From positions 1,116,001-1,180,000 of the forward strand of contig NZ_CP045121.1 of NCBI RefSeq assembly GCF_011492965.1: a DNA stretch of 64,000 bases. The letters are read 5' to 3'. The stretch is from Rubrobacter marinus. GTDB taxonomy: Bacteria; Actinomycetota; Rubrobacteria; Rubrobacterales; Rubrobacteraceae. The notes below the pieces were generated by a model that ran no database searches, was not told the DNA's origin, and saw nothing but the letters and a program-made list of their open reading frames with translations. Shown one piece after another: positions 15,689-25,379 of this stretch (its first letter is position 1; each line of letters opens with the position of its first letter). The position numbers and the translations under genes were made by a program.

Positions 15689-16344
15689 TTGGGACGACCG
15701 AGAAGCGGAGGCCCCGGCGGCAGAGGACCGGGCGGCCCCGGGGGCCCTGGAGGCCCCGGCGGTAGGGGCGGAGGCCCCGGTGGCAGAGGCGGTCAGGGCG
15801 GCAGGGGCGGAGGCCCCGGCGGCCGGGGCGGCCAGGGCGGTCGCGACGGCGGTCGCGGCGGCCGTCGCGACCGGGACAACGAGTTTCAGGATCGCGTCGT
15901 GGAGATCCGGCGCGTCGCCAAGGTCGTCAAGGGCGGCCGGCGCTTCAACTTCAGCGCCCTGGTAGTGGTAGGCGACGGCAAGGGCCGGGTCGGCGTGGGC
16001 CTCGGCAAGGCGAACACCGTTCCGGCGGCGATCGCGAAGGGCCAGGACAAGGCCAAGCGCGAGATGTTCGAGGTGCCGATGCGCAACACGACCATCCCGC
16101 ACGAGGTCCTGGGCAAGTTCCTGAGCTCGACGGTGATGCTCAAGCCGGCCTCCGAGGGTACCGGCGTCATCGCGGGCGGCGGCGTCCGCGCGGTCCTGGA
16201 GCTCGCGGGGTGAGGGACGTCCTCACGAAGGCCCTTGGTTCGACCACCTCGGTCAACCTCGTGAGGGCCACGGTGGACGGCCTCAGGAACCTGCGCTCCA
16301 AGGCGACCATCGAGCAGTCCAGAGGGGTAAAGATCACGATATGA
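15689..16344 (+). CDS. rpsE: 30S ribosomal protein S5 with an RGG/GPGG-rich N-terminal extension (one frameshift)
   Basis: S5 shapes the mRNA entry tunnel and decoding accuracy. About 65 residues at the N-terminus consist of repeated GGRGGxGGRGG and PGGPGG units. Ordinary S5 starts at [19 protein letters not shown]. The TTG start is fixed by AGGAGG nine bases upstream (15674-15679), so the repeat tract is translated. One G is missing at 16207-16210. After that the normal end [18 protein letters not shown] to SRGVKITI follows in the next frame. The corrected length is about 218 residues against a usual 160-170. Confidence 0.92.
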
Positions 16345-16525
16345 GCCCCTGAAGATCACGCAGACGAAGAGCGTCATCGGCTCCATCGAGCCGCACAAGA
16401 AGACGATCCGTGCGCTGGGCCTGAAGCGCATCCGGGACTCCCGGGTGCACGGGGACACGCCGCAGATTCGCGGTATGATCCAGAAGGTACAGCACCTGGT
16501 CCGCGTCGAGGAGGTGGACGAGTAG
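16341..16525 (+). CDS. rpmD: 50S ribosomal protein L30 (one frameshift)
   Basis: L30 is a small accessory large-subunit protein found in some phyla. The product reads [12 protein letters not shown], then [17 protein letters not shown] and [15 protein letters not shown], all diagnostic. The ATG overlaps the rpsE stop in the ATGA arrangement. One C is missing in the run at 16346-16349, which puts the start codon out of frame with the body. The corrected length is 61 residues. Confidence 0.88.
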
Positions 16526-16986
16526 TGAGGCTGAACGAGTTGGCTCCGGCCCCGGGCTCGACGAGGGAGCGCAAGCGCCTCGGCAGGGGCAAGGGTACCG
16601 GGCAGGGCAAGACGGCCGGCCGCGGCCACAAGGGCGCCGGCGCCCGTTCGGGCTCCTCGGCCTACGCCGCGTACGAGGGCGGGCAGATGCCGCTGCAGCG
16701 CCGCCTCCCGCGCCTCAAGGGGATGGCCCGCGGGCCGCACACCCCGGCGCGTCCGACGGTGTACGCGCCGATCAACCTCTCCGAGCTCGCCGAGCTCGAG
16801 GGGGATACCTTCGGCGTCGAGGAGCTGAAGGCCGCCGGGCTTCTGAGGAAGAAGGTCGGCCTGGTCAAGATCCTCGGCGACGGCGAGATCGGGCGGGCCA
16901 TCACGGTCCGGGCGCACGCCTTCTCCGGGACGGCGCAGGAGAAGATAGAGGCCGCCGGCGGGAGCGTCGAGATACTGGAGCGTTAG
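16525..16986 (+). CDS. rplO: 50S ribosomal protein L15
   Basis: L15 is an early-assembly protein whose long N-terminal tail threads into 23S rRNA. The 153-residue product contains [20 protein letters not shown] and the [16 protein letters not shown] segment. Its GTG overlaps the rpmD stop, and secY follows after two bases. Confidence 0.97.
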   Translation: MRLNELAPAPGSTRERKRLGRGKGTGQGKTAGRGHKGAGARSGSSAYAAYEGGQMPLQRRLPRLKGMARGPHTPARPTVYAPINLSELAELEGDTFGVEELKAAGLLRKKVGLVKILGDGEIGRAITVRAHAFSGTAQEKIEAAGGSVEILER

Positions 16987-16988
16987 GG

Positions 16989-18269
16989 ATGCTCAAGGCA
17001 CTAGGAAACGCGTGGCGCGTCCCGGAGCTCCGCCGTAAGCTGATGTTTACGGCGGCGCTCCTGGTCCTTTACAGGCTCGGGTCCTACGTGCCCCTGCCCG
17101 GGGTCAATCGGGAGGCGCTCGAGGGCGGCGTCACGGGCGGCAACGCCGTGACCAGCCTGTTCAACACGTTCAGCGGCGGGGCTTTCAACCAGCTCTCGGT
17201 GTTCTCGCTGGGGATCATGCCGTATATCACCGCGTCCATCGTCATGCAGCTCTTGACGGTCGCGGTGCCGCGGTTGCAGGAGCTCGCCAAGGAGGGCGAG
17301 ACCGGGCAGCAAAAGATCACGCAGTACACCCGGTTCTTCACCCTGGGGCTCGCGATCATCCAGTCCATCGCGATGATGTTCTTCTTCCGAAGCGGGCAGC
17401 TTATCCCGGGGGCGCTCTCGGGGGCGTCGCCGATAGACCTGTTCCTCGTGGTCGTCACGCTGACGGCCGGGACGATGCTCATCATGTGGCTCGGCGAGCT
17501 CATCACGCAGCGGGGCCTCGGCAACGGCATCTCGCTCATAATCTCGGCGGCGATCCTCTCGCAGGCGCCCGCCGCGGTCCGGGGCCTCTTCGAGAACGGG
17601 AGCATCATCACCCTCGTGATCCTCGGCATCCTCGCGGTGCTGATCATCGCGGCGATCGTGTTCGTCAACGAGGGGCAGCGGCGCATCCCGATCACCTACG
17701 CCAAGCGCCAGGTGGGGAGGCGGATGAGCCAGGGCGGGACGACGTACCTGCCCCTGAAGGTCAACATGGCCGGGGTCATCCCGATCATCTTCGCCTCCTC
17801 GCTCCTGATCTTCCCGACGATCATCACGCAGTTTCTCGGCGGGGGCAACGACTCGGTCCTGGGCCGGGTCGCCGGGTTCTTCGCGCCTGGCGAGGTGCCT
17901 TACCTGGTGCTGTTCGCCCTCCTTATCCTGATGTTCACGTACTTCTACACGGCCGTGCAGTTCAACCCGATAGAGCACGCGGACAACCTCAAGAAGAGCG
18001 GCGGCTACATCCCGGGGATACGGCCCGGCCAGCCGACGGCGGTGTACCTGAACAACGTGCTCACCAGGATCACGCTCTTCGGCGCGATCTTTCTGGCGAC
18101 GATCTCGGTCTTGCCGTACATCTTCACGAGCTTCCTCGACCTGGGCAACCAGATCTTCCTCGGCGGCACCTCGATGCTGATCGTGGTCGGCGTCTCGCTC
18201 GACACGGTGCGCCAGCTCGAGAGTCAGTTGATGATGAGAAACTACGAAGGGTTCTTGCGCAAACGATGA
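16989..18269 (+). CDS. secY: Preprotein translocase subunit SecY
   Basis: SecY forms the ten-helix channel for protein export and membrane insertion. The 426-residue product contains [13 protein letters not shown] in the first helix region, the plug/TM2 segment [17 protein letters not shown] and the loop [15 protein letters not shown]. The final [14 protein letters not shown] tail is also typical. Many hydrophobic segments are spread through the protein. Its stop overlaps the adk start (ATGA), as in many Gram-positive genomes. Confidence 0.97.
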   Translation: MLKALGNAWRVPELRRKLMFTAALLVLYRLGSYVPLPGVNREALEGGVTGGNAVTSLFNTFSGGAFNQLSVFSLGIMPYITASIVMQLLTVAVPRLQELAKEGETGQQKITQYTRFFTLGLAIIQSIAMMFFFRSGQLIPGALSGASPIDLFLVVVTLTAGTMLIMWLGELITQRGLGNGISLIISAAILSQAPAAVRGLFENGSIITLVILGILAVLIIAAIVFVNEGQRRIPITYAKRQVGRRMSQGGTTYLPLKVNMAGVIPIIFASSLLIFPTIITQFLGGGNDSVLGRVAGFFAPGEVPYLVLFALLILMFTYFYTAVQFNPIEHADNLKKSGGYIPGIRPGQPTAVYLNNVLTRITLFGAIFLATISVLPYIFTSFLDLGNQIFLGGTSMLIVVGVSLDTVRQLESQLMMRNYEGFLRKR

Positions 18270-18901
18270 GGATCATACTTTTTGGCCCCCAGGGGGCAGG
18301 CAAGGGGACGCAGGCCTCACGGCTCGCCGAGAAGACCGGCGGCAAGCACATCGCCACCGGCGACCTGGTGCGCGCGGAGATCAAGTCGGGCTCCGAGCTC
18401 GGCGAGAAGATCCAGGAGTACAACGACCGCGGCGACCTCGTCCCCGACGAGATCATCGTCGAGATGATGAAGCCGCACCTGGATCAGGCGGACTCCTGGA
18501 TCCTGGACGGCTTCCCGCGCAACCAGGCCCAGGCCGAGACGCTCGGCGAGGCGCTGGAGGAGATCGACGCGCGCCTCGACAAGGTGGTCGCCCTCGAAGC
18601 CCCGGACGACGCCCTGATCGAGCGCCTCTCGGGGCGGCGCCAGAGCGAGGCGACGGGGAAGACCTACCACGTCCAGTACGACCCGCCGCCGGAGAACCCC
18701 GACGAGGACCCGGGCCCGTTCATCCAGCGCAAGGACGACACGGAGGAGGCGATCCGCCACAGGCTGGACGTCTACCACGAGCAGACCGAGCCCCTCAAGG
18801 ACTACTACGAGGGTCAGGGCCTCCTGGTCACGGTCGACGCCACGAAGCCCATCCCCGAGGTGACGGACGAGGTCTTGCGGGCCGTGGGGGAGGGCTCTTA
18901 A
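18266..18901 (+). CDS. adk: Adenylate kinase
   Basis: Adenylate kinase interconverts ATP, AMP and ADP. The 211-residue product has the P-loop FGPQGAGKGTQ, the AMP-binding segment ATGDLVRAEI and the DGFPRN motif. The LID region (RRQSEATGKTYHVQYDPPP onward) keeps the long form but has none of the four zinc-binding cysteines common in Gram-positive enzymes. It is translationally coupled to secY. Confidence 0.96.
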   Translation: MRIILFGPQGAGKGTQASRLAEKTGGKHIATGDLVRAEIKSGSELGEKIQEYNDRGDLVPDEIIVEMMKPHLDQADSWILDGFPRNQAQAETLGEALEEIDARLDKVVALEAPDDALIERLSGRRQSEATGKTYHVQYDPPPENPDEDPGPFIQRKDDTEEAIRHRLDVYHEQTEPLKDYYEGQGLLVTVDATKPIPEVTDEVLRAVGEGS

Positions 18902-18906
18902 GGGCC

Positions 18907-19656
18907 ATGATCGTCCGGAAGAGCCGCTCGGAGCTCGAAACGATGCGCGAAGGCGGCCGCATAACGGCCGCCTGCCTCGAGATGCTCCGGCAGAACAGCA
19001 GGGCCGGCGCCACCACCAAGGAGCTCGACGCGATGGCCGAGGAGTTCATCTACGAGCGGGGCGGCAAGCCCGAGTTCAAGGGCTACCAGGGCTTCCCCGC
19101 CTCCATCTGCGCCTCGCCGAACGCCATGATCGTGCACGGCATCCCCGGCCCGTACCGCTTGAAGGAGGGGGACATAATCTCCCTGGACGTCGGGGTGCGC
19201 TACGAGGGGTTCGTCACGGACTCGGCGACGACGGTCGCGGTCGGGCCCATCCCGGAGAAGACGAGGGAGCTCCTCGACGTTACCCGCCAGTGCCTCGCGG
19301 CGGCGACGGACGAGATGCGGGTCGGCAAGCGGCTCGGGGACGTGGGGCACGCGATACAGGGCCTCGCCGAGCCGCGGGGGTACGGGGTGATCCGGGACCT
19401 CGTCTCGCACGGGGTCGGGCGCAAGATGCACGAGGACCCGCAGATCCCGAACTACGGCCAGCCCGGCACCGGCCCGAGGCTCCAGCCCGGGATGACGTTC
19501 GCGATAGAGCCGATGATCACGCTCGGCGACTACGACATCCGCATCAGCGAGTGGGACGGCTGGTCCATCTACACCGCCGACGACTCGCTGGCCGCCCACT
19601 TCGAGCACACGATAGCCGTCACCGAGGCCGGGCCCTGGGTCTTGACGGAGGAGTGA
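18907..19656 (+). CDS. map: Methionine aminopeptidase, type I
   Basis: This enzyme removes the initiator methionine from new proteins. The 249-residue product shows the metal ligands in order: Asp in SLDVGVRYEGFVTDSATT, His in SHGVGRKMHEDP, Glu in AIEPM and Glu in FEHTIAVTEAGP. It has no N-terminal SH3 or zinc-finger extension. It follows adk after five bases, matching the conserved secY-adk-map-infA order. Confidence 0.96.
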   Translation: MIVRKSRSELETMREGGRITAACLEMLRQNSRAGATTKELDAMAEEFIYERGGKPEFKGYQGFPASICASPNAMIVHGIPGPYRLKEGDIISLDVGVRYEGFVTDSATTVAVGPIPEKTRELLDVTRQCLAAATDEMRVGKRLGDVGHAIQGLAEPRGYGVIRDLVSHGVGRKMHEDPQIPNYGQPGTGPRLQPGMTFAIEPMITLGDYDIRISEWDGWSIYTADDSLAAHFEHTIAVTEAGPWVLTEE

Positions 19657-19685
19657 GGCTGGGAGAAAGACGGGCGGCGTGGTAG

Positions 19686-19691
19686 TATAAT
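19686..19691 (+). promoter_or_regulatory. Candidate -10 element before infA
   Basis: A perfect TATAAT lies in the 89-base gap between map and infA. No convincing -35 hexamer sits 16-18 bases upstream, so this is a partial signal. It could give extra transcription of infA-rpmJ-rpsMKD-rpoA-rplQ. Confidence 0.45.
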
Positions 19692-19745
19692 CGTTTGGTT
19701 TCGGTCATCTTGTAACAATGAAACGAGAAGAGGCGAGGGAGGTCC

Positions 19746-19964
19746 TTGGCTAAAGAAGACGTCATAGAGGTGGAGGGCACGATCACCGAGGCGCTGCCCA
19801 ACACGCAGTTTCGGGTGGAGCTCGACAACGGTCACAACGTGCTCGCGCACATCTCGGGCAAGATGCGGATGAACTACATCCGGATCCTGCCGGGCGACAA
19901 GGTCAAGGTGGAGCTGAGCCCTTACGACCTCGACCGGGGTCGCATAACCTACAGGTTCAGGTAG
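19746..19964 (+). CDS. infA: Translation initiation factor IF-1
   Basis: IF-1 occupies the A site during initiation. The 72-residue OB-fold product reads [17 protein letters not shown] at the start, then [16 protein letters not shown] and the usual [10 protein letters not shown] ending. The TTG start at 19746 follows a GAGGGAGG purine run. Confidence 0.96.
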   Translation: MAKEDVIEVEGTITEALPNTQFRVELDNGHNVLAHISGKMRMNYIRILPGDKVKVELSPYDLDRGRITYRFR

Positions 19965-19987
19965 CAGAAGGTAAAAGGAGAGGTTTC

Positions 19988-20104
19988 TTGAAGGTACGGG
20001 CGAGCGTGAAGCCCTTGTGCGATCGGTGCAAGGTCATAAGACGGCGCGGGGTGTTGCGCGTTATATGCAGCGCCAACCCTCGCCACAAGCAGAGGCAGGG
20101 TTAG
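19988..20104 (+). CDS. rpmJ: 50S ribosomal protein L36
   Basis: This gene encodes 38 residues: [14 protein letters not shown], then [14 protein letters not shown]. It has the zinc ligands C, C, C and H of the zinc-binding form of L36. It starts at TTG with AAAAGGAGAGG upstream and sits in its standard place between infA and rpsM. Confidence 0.95.
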   Translation: MKVRASVKPLCDRCKVIRRRGVLRVICSANPRHKQRQG

Positions 20105-20105
20105 C

Positions 20106-20477
20106 ATGGCGCGTATAGCTGGCGTGGACCTTCCCAGGGAGAAGCGGGTCGAGGTCGGGCTGACCTACGTCTTCGGGATCGGCCGCTCCACGGCCAAGAA
20201 GATCGTCGCGGACACCGGGATCGACCCGAACACGAAGGTCCGGGATCTCGCCGAGGGTGAGGTCGCGCAGATCAGGCAGTACGTGGACGCGAACGTCGAG
20301 GTCGAGGGCGACCTCAGGCGCGAGAACAACCAGAACATTCGGCGGCTCATAGACATCGGCTCTTACCGGGGCATCCGGCATCGCCGCGGGCTCCCGGTGC
20401 GCGGGCAGCGGACGAAGACCAACGCCCGTTCGCGCAAGGGTCCGAAGCCGTCCATAGGCGGGAGGAAGAAGAAGTAG
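20106..20477 (+). CDS. rpsM: 30S ribosomal protein S13
   Basis: S13 links the small-subunit head to the large subunit and touches P-site tRNA. The 123-residue product contains [39 protein letters not shown] and a basic C-terminal tail. It directly abuts rpsK. Confidence 0.97.
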   Translation: MARIAGVDLPREKRVEVGLTYVFGIGRSTAKKIVADTGIDPNTKVRDLAEGEVAQIRQYVDANVEVEGDLRRENNQNIRRLIDIGSYRGIRHRRGLPVRGQRTKTNARSRKGPKPSIGGRKKK

Positions 20478-20900
20478 ATGGGTAGGGGTAGGCAGCAGCG
20501 CCCGCAGGGCAGGACCCGCGGGGCGAGCCGGACGCGGCGCAAGGTCCGCAAGAACATCTCGACCGGCGTCGTGCACATCAAGAGCTCGTTCAACAACACC
20601 ATCGTGAGCGTCTCCGACCAGGAGGGGAACGTCATAGCCTGGGAGTCCGCGGGCGCCCTCGGCTTCAGGGGGAGCCGTAAGAGCACCCCGTACGCGGCCC
20701 AGATGACGGCCGAGAGCGTGGCGAACAAGGCGATGGACCAGGGCATGCGCCGCGTGGACATCGAGGTCAAGGGTCACGGCTCGGGCCGCGACATGGCGGC
20801 CAGGACGTTCCAGAGCATGGGCATCGAGGTCCTCTCCATAAAGGACGTCACCGGCCAGCCGCACAACGGCTGCAGGCCCCCGAAGCGGAGGAGGGGCTAG
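20478..20900 (+). CDS. rpsK: 30S ribosomal protein S11
   Basis: S11 forms part of the platform at the E site. The 140-residue product shows [33 protein letters not shown] and [13 protein letters not shown], all conserved. There is no gap to rpsM or rpsD. Confidence 0.97.
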   Translation: MGRGRQQRPQGRTRGASRTRRKVRKNISTGVVHIKSSFNNTIVSVSDQEGNVIAWESAGALGFRGSRKSTPYAAQMTAESVANKAMDQGMRRVDIEVKGHGSGRDMAARTFQSMGIEVLSIKDVTGQPHNGCRPPKRRRG

Positions 20901-21503
20901 ATGGCTCGGTACACGGGGCCCAAGGGGAGGCGCGACCGCCGGGCGGGCGTGATGCTCTCCAACATGCGCAAGAACCCCATCGAGAAGAAGCCGTACCCCC
21001 CGGGCGAGCACGGCCGGGGCAGGCAGCGCCAGACGGAGTACGGGCTGCGCCTCCTCGAGAAGCAGAAGGCCCGCTGGTACTACGGCGTCTCCGAGAAGCA
21101 GTTCCGCAAGGCGTACGATCGGGCGACTCGGATGCAGGGCGTCACCGGCGAGAACCTCCTGAGGCTCATGGAGCTCCGGATGGACAACGTCGTGTTCCGC
21201 ATGGGGTTCGCGACCAGCCGCCAGCAGGCGCGCCAGATCGTGGTGCACGGGCACTTCCTCCTCAACGGCCACAAGCACAACATCCCGTCGGCGATCCTGA
21301 AGCCGGGGGACGTTATCACGGTCAAGGAGAAGAGCCGGAGGCTGGAGCCGATACAGAACGCGGTCGAGCAGGTCGTCGCGGTTCCGCCGTGGCTCGAGGC
21401 CGACCACGACAACTTCACGGGCAGGCTCCTGCACACGCCGGGGCGCGACGAGATCGACACCCCCGTCGAGGAGCAGCTCATCATCGAGTTCTACAGCCGC
21501 TAG
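20901..21503 (+). CDS. rpsD: 30S ribosomal protein S4
   Basis: S4 starts assembly of the 16S 5' domain and often autoregulates the alpha operon. The 200-residue product contains KKPYPPGEHGRGRQRQTEYG, the S4 RNA-binding region with RQQARQIVVHGHFLLNG, and the ending EQLIIEFYSR. Its place between rpsK and rpoA is standard. Confidence 0.97.
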   Translation: MARYTGPKGRRDRRAGVMLSNMRKNPIEKKPYPPGEHGRGRQRQTEYGLRLLEKQKARWYYGVSEKQFRKAYDRATRMQGVTGENLLRLMELRMDNVVFRMGFATSRQQARQIVVHGHFLLNGHKHNIPSAILKPGDVITVKEKSRRLEPIQNAVEQVVAVPPWLEADHDNFTGRLLHTPGRDEIDTPVEEQLIIEFYSR

Positions 21504-21559
21504 GCGGAGCTTAAAGCCCGGCGCTTGGGAGAACCTTTCAATTACAGCAGGTGGTTAGT

Positions 21560-22513
21560 TTGACGATGCTAGACATAGCGCCACCCCGTTTCAGGGTGGA
21601 AGAAGAGAGCGAGCGGCGCGGGCTGTTCGTGGCGGAGCCGCTCCCGCGCGGCCTCGGGCACACGCTGGGCAACGCCCTGAGGCGCGTGATGCTCGCCGGG
21701 CTCGAGGGCTCGGCGGCGACGAAGATCCGGATCGAGGGCGTCAGCCACGAGTTCTCGACGATCGACGGCGTCAAGGAAGACGTCGTGGACATCGTGCTCA
21801 ACGTGAAGGGCCTGAAGTTCAAGCTCGAGCGCGACGAGCCGATAGAGCTCGAGATCGTGAAGCGGGGGCCCGCCGAGGTCACGGCGGCGGACATCGACCT
21901 CAAGGCCGACGTCGAGGTCGTGGACCCGGATCACTACATCGCGAGCGTCTCCGAGGGCGGCAACCTCGAGATGCGGCTCACGGTCGAGAGGGGCCAGGGC
22001 TACCGCAGGGCCGAGGCGAACAAGTCGGACGCCGACCCGATCGGGGTCATGGCCGTCGACTCCCTGTTCTCGCCCGTCCAGAGGGTGAACTACAGCGTCT
22101 CCGAGACGCGCGCGGGCGCGCGGACCGACCTCGACTCGTTGCAGATAGAGGTCTTCACCGACGGGCGCATCGCCCCTCGCGAGGCCCTGCAGGAGGCGGC
22201 CAGGCAGCTCACCGACATCCTCGGGCTCTTCACCGACGGCTACAACGGCGGCCGGACCCAGGCGGCGAGCCGCATGGACCGCCCGGTCATCACGGACGAG
22301 CGGCCGGTCGAGGACCTGGAGCTCACGGTGCGCTCCTACAATTGCCTCAAGCGCGAGGGCGTCGACACCATCGGGCAGCTCGCGACGATGACCGAGGAAG
22401 AGCTGATGAACATCCGCAACCTCGGGATGAAGAGCGTCGACGAGATCCGGTCGAAGCTCATGGAGTACGGTTACGAGCTGGAGAGCGAGGGGATCGGCGA
22501 TGAGGCACGCTAA
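21560..22513 (+). CDS. rpoA: DNA-directed RNA polymerase subunit alpha
   Basis: The alpha dimer scaffolds RNA polymerase assembly and its C-terminal domain binds UP elements and activators. The N-terminal domain contains RGLGHTLGNALRRVMLAGLEG. The C-terminal domain has the helix-hairpin-helix segment ELTVRSYNCLKREGVDTIGQ. The start is uncertain: AGGTGG at 21549-21554 suits TTG 21560 or ATG 21566, and GTG 21551 is also in frame. The end overlaps rplQ by 14 bases. Confidence 0.95.
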   Translation: MTMLDIAPPRFRVEEESERRGLFVAEPLPRGLGHTLGNALRRVMLAGLEGSAATKIRIEGVSHEFSTIDGVKEDVVDIVLNVKGLKFKLERDEPIELEIVKRGPAEVTAADIDLKADVEVVDPDHYIASVSEGGNLEMRLTVERGQGYRRAEANKSDADPIGVMAVDSLFSPVQRVNYSVSETRAGARTDLDSLQIEVFTDGRIAPREALQEAARQLTDILGLFTDGYNGGRTQAASRMDRPVITDERPVEDLELTVRSYNCLKREGVDTIGQLATMTEEELMNIRNLGMKSVDEIRSKLMEYGYELESEGIGDEAR

Positions 22514-22865
22514 GCGCGGACGCAAGCTGAACCGCGAGGCCGCCCACCGGCGGTCGATGCTGGGCACGATGGCCGGGCAGGTCATCACGCACGGCAGGAT
22601 CAAGACGACCGCCCCCAAGGCCAAGGAGGTCCGGAGCGTCGTCGACAAGCTGATCACGATCGCCAAGAAGGACGACCTGGCCGCCCGCCGGCAGGCCGTG
22701 AAGGTCCTGAAGGACAAGACGGTCGTGCGCCGTCTCTTTGAGGACGTCGCCCCCGATCTCGACGACCGCGACTCGGGCTACACCCGCATCCTCAGGCTCG
22801 GCCCGCGCCTCGGCGACGGCGCCGAAGCGGTCTACCTGGAGCTCGTCAACCACACGGTGGAGTAG
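22500..22865 (+). CDS. rplQ: 50S ribosomal protein L17
   Basis: L17 sits at the exit-tunnel rim. The 121-residue product begins MRHAKRGRKLNREAAHRRSM and ends GGYTRI-type (SGYTRILRLGPRLGDGAE), both diagnostic. It is the last ribosomal gene of the cluster and is followed by a strong hairpin. Confidence 0.97.
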   Translation: MRHAKRGRKLNREAAHRRSMLGTMAGQVITHGRIKTTAPKAKEVRSVVDKLITIAKKDDLAARRQAVKVLKDKTVVRRLFEDVAPDLDDRDSGYTRILRLGPRLGDGAEAVYLELVNHTVE

Positions 22866-22898
22866 CCGGTAGCCGCAGAAACACACGCAGCACCCGAC

Positions 22899-22932
22899 GA
22901 AGGGGCCCGCCACGGCGGGCCCTTCGCCGTCT
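22899..22932 (+). terminator. Terminator closing the ribosomal gene cluster
   Basis: A 12-bp GC-rich stem with one bulged G pairs 22899-22911 with 22914-22925. CCGTCTCTT follows. It lies 34 bases after the rplQ stop and just before the ECF transporter genes. Confidence 0.7.
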
Positions 22933-22933
22933 C

Positions 22934-23776
22934 TTGCCGAAAGGTCTCTTTCTCCTACCCCGGCGCGGACCCCGCTGAGGGCGAGCGGGCGCTTACGGGG
23001 TGAGCTTCGGGTCGGGCGGGGCGAGTACGTCGGCGTCGTCGGCCCCAACGGCGGCGGGAAGTCTACCCTGGTTCGCCTCTTGAACGGGCTCCTCGTCGCC
23101 GACGAGGGTCGGGTGCGGGTGGCGGGCCTGGACCCGGCCGTCGAGCCGTTCGAGGTACGCAAGAGGCTCGGCATGCTCTTTCAGAACCCGGAGAACGGCC
23201 TCGTCGCGCCGTTCGTGGAGGACGACGTGGCGTTCGGGCTGGAGAACCTCGGGGTGGCGCGCGAGGAGATGCGGGCGCGGGTCGCGGAGGCCATCCGGGC
23301 GGTGGGGCTGAAAGGCTACGAGCGGCGCGAGCCGCACACCCTCTCCGGGGGGGAGAAGCAGCGCGTCGCGCTCGCGGGGGTCCTCGCGGGGGAGCCGGAG
23401 ATCCTGGTCCTCGACGAGCCGACCTCCATGCTGGACGGGGAGGGTCGCCGGGAGGTGCTGGAGCGCGTCCACGCCCTGCGCGGGACCCGGACTATCCTGC
23501 ACGTGACGCACCACCTCGAGGAGATCCTGGACGCCGACCGCGTCCTCGTCGTGAACGCGGGGCGTCTCGTCGCGGACGTCTCTCCCCGCCGCCTCCTCTC
23601 GGACGCGGAGCTTCTAAGGGAGAACCGGCTGGTCTTGCCGACGGTCCTGCGGCTGGGCGCCGGTCTGGGCATGGCGGGTCCGGGGGCGAGCTGCCCCGGA
23701 CCCGGAGGAGCTCGCGCGTGCTGTGGAGGAGCGCATCGAGGCGCGGCAGCGGCGGGAGGGGGCGAGGGCGCGGTGA
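22934..23776 (+). CDS. ecfA1: ECF transporter ATPase 1 (frameshifted)
   Basis: This is an energising ATPase of an energy-coupling-factor vitamin/metal importer. The Walker A GPNGGGKST, Q-loop region FQNPENGLVAPFVEDDVAFG, signature LSGGEKQRVALAG and Walker B LVLDEPTS are all visible. At the 5' end the motif SFSYPGADP lies in another frame from the Walker A, implying two lost bases near 22998-23010. Another loss near 23690-23700 restores the tail DPEELARAVEERIEARQRR. No clean start codon remains, so the 5' boundary is approximate. It overlaps ecfA2. Confidence 0.85.
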
Positions 23777-24590
23777 GGGTAGAGCTGAGGGAGGTCGGGC
23801 ACGTCTACGCCCCGGGACGGCCCTGGAGGTGGTGGCGCTCCGGGGCGTGTCGCTCTCCGTCGAGCTCGGAGAGGTGCTCGCGGTGGTCGGCGGGACGGGC
23901 TCCGGGAAGAGCACGATGGTGCAGCACCTGAACCTGCTGCTGGAGCCGACGAGCGGGGAGGTCCTGGTCGACGGGGTCGACGCCCGGGGTGGAGCAGGAG
24001 CGAGCTCCGGCGGCGGGTCGGGCTCGTGTTCCAGTTTCCGGAGGCCGCGCTCTTCGCCCGACCGTGCGGGAGGACGTGGCCTTCGCCCGCGCAGGATGGG
24101 CCTGGGCGAGGGGGAGGTGCGCGAGAGGGTGGACGGCGTCCTGGAGAGGCTCGGCATCGGGCACCTGGGGGAGAGGGTGCCGCACTCGCTCTCGGGCGGG
24201 GAGAAGCGGCGGGCGGCGATCTCGGGCGTGCTCGCGATGGGACCCGAGGTCCTCGTCCTCGACGAGCCCACGGCGGGGCTCGACCCGGCCACCCGGGAGG
24301 AGTTGCTCGGCGTGATCCGGGCGCTGCGCGGGGACGGCAAGACGGTCGTCCTCGTCTCCCACGACCTCGACGAGGTCGCCGAGGTCGCGGACAGGGTGTG
24401 CGTCATGAGGGACGGCAGGATCGAGCGGGTGGGGACGCCCGGGGAGGTCTTCTACGCCGGCGCCGCGGCGGGGCCGGTCCCCGCCACGGTGCGCGTGGCG
24501 GCGCCTCTGCGCGAGGGGCATCCGGAGATAAACAAGCCCGTCTCCTTCGAGGAGACGCTCGCGGCGCTCAAGGCCACGCTGGGGCAGTAG
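23773..24590 (+). CDS. ecfA2: ECF transporter ATPase 2 (several frameshifts)
   Basis: This is the second ATPase of the ECF module. It starts at GTG overlapping the ecfA1 stop (VRVELREVGHVYAPG). Motifs seen are GGTGSGKSTMVQHLN, FQFPEAALFA, LSGGEKRRAAISG and LVLDEPTAGLDPA, followed by VVLVSHDLDEVAE. Bases are missing near 23814, 23984-24000, 24057 and 24086, mostly in C or G runs. From 24100 on the frame is clean to the end. The pair with ecfA1 and ecfT is the conserved set downstream of rplQ in Gram-positive bacteria. Confidence 0.86.
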
Positions 24591-24598
24591 GACCCTAG

Positions 24599-25379
24599 GT
24601 GCGCAAGCTCGGGCAGTTCTACCCCGTCGGGTCCCCGATGCACGATCTGGACCCGCGCGCCAAGGTCCTGGCGGTCGCGGTCCTCGCCGTCGGGCTGTTC
24701 CTCGTCGGCTCGCTCGCCGGCTTCCTCGTCGTGGGCGCGGCCCTGGCCGCGTGCGTCGCGGCGAGCCGGGTGCCGCCCCCCGTCTTCTACGGCTTCCTGC
24801 GGCCGGTCCTGCCGATCGTGGTCGCCACGGCGCTCTTTCAGGCGCTGTTCTCGCGGGAGGGGAGGTTCTGTTCGCGTGGGGGTTCGTGGAGGTGAGGGAC
24901 GGGGGCTCAGGCTCGCGGCGTCTCTGGTGGCGAGGATACTCCTCCTCGTCGGCGCGGCCGGCCTCCTGACCGCGACGACCTCGCCGCTCGCGCTGTCCGA
25001 CGGCGTCGAGGACCTGCTCTCGCCGCTCAAGAAGCTGCGTCTCCCCGTGCACGAGGTGGCGATGATGATGTCCATAGCGCTCCGCTTCGTCCCGACGCTG
25101 GCGGAGGAGGCGGACAGGATCAGGAAAGCCCAGGCCGCGCGCGGCGCCGACTTCTCCGAGGGGGGGCTCTGGAGGCGCGCGCGGGCGATGCTGCCGGTGC
25201 TCGTCCCGCTCACGATCGGCGCTTTCCGCCGCGCCGACGAGCTCGCCGAGGCGATGGAGAGCCGGGGATATCGCGGCGGCGAGGGCCGGACCCGCTACCG
25301 CGAGCTCCATTTCGGCCCGCGCGACGGGCTCGCCCCGGTCGTGGCCGTCCTCGTCGTCGCCGTTGCGGTCTCGCTGTGA
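24599..25379 (+). CDS. ecfT: ECF transporter transmembrane protein EcfT (two frameshifts)
   Basis: EcfT couples the two ATPases to substrate-binding S components elsewhere in the genome. The N-terminal part has hydrophobic helices (VLAVGLFLVGSLAGFLVVG). The coupling segment includes ALRFVPTLAEEADRIRKAQ and the second motif ADELAEAMESRGY. One G is missing at 24859-24862 and another at 24901-24905. The corrected length is about 261 residues. The stop overlaps the truA start. Confidence 0.88.

Noticed and set aside
15700..15870. Short repeated GC-rich units resembling a CRISPR or minisatellite
   Set aside because: Units are in frame, have no spacers and encode the Gly/Arg tail of S5, so they are a coding repeat.
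16230..16245. GGTTCGACCACC resembling a tRNA T-loop
   Set aside because: It lies in the rpsE reading frame and no cloverleaf arms surround it. I found no tRNA or rRNA gene in the window.
20061..21434. A 457-residue minus-strand open frame across rpsM-rpsK-rpsD
   Set aside because: Three intact ribosomal proteins occupy the plus strand, and the antisense product is low-complexity.
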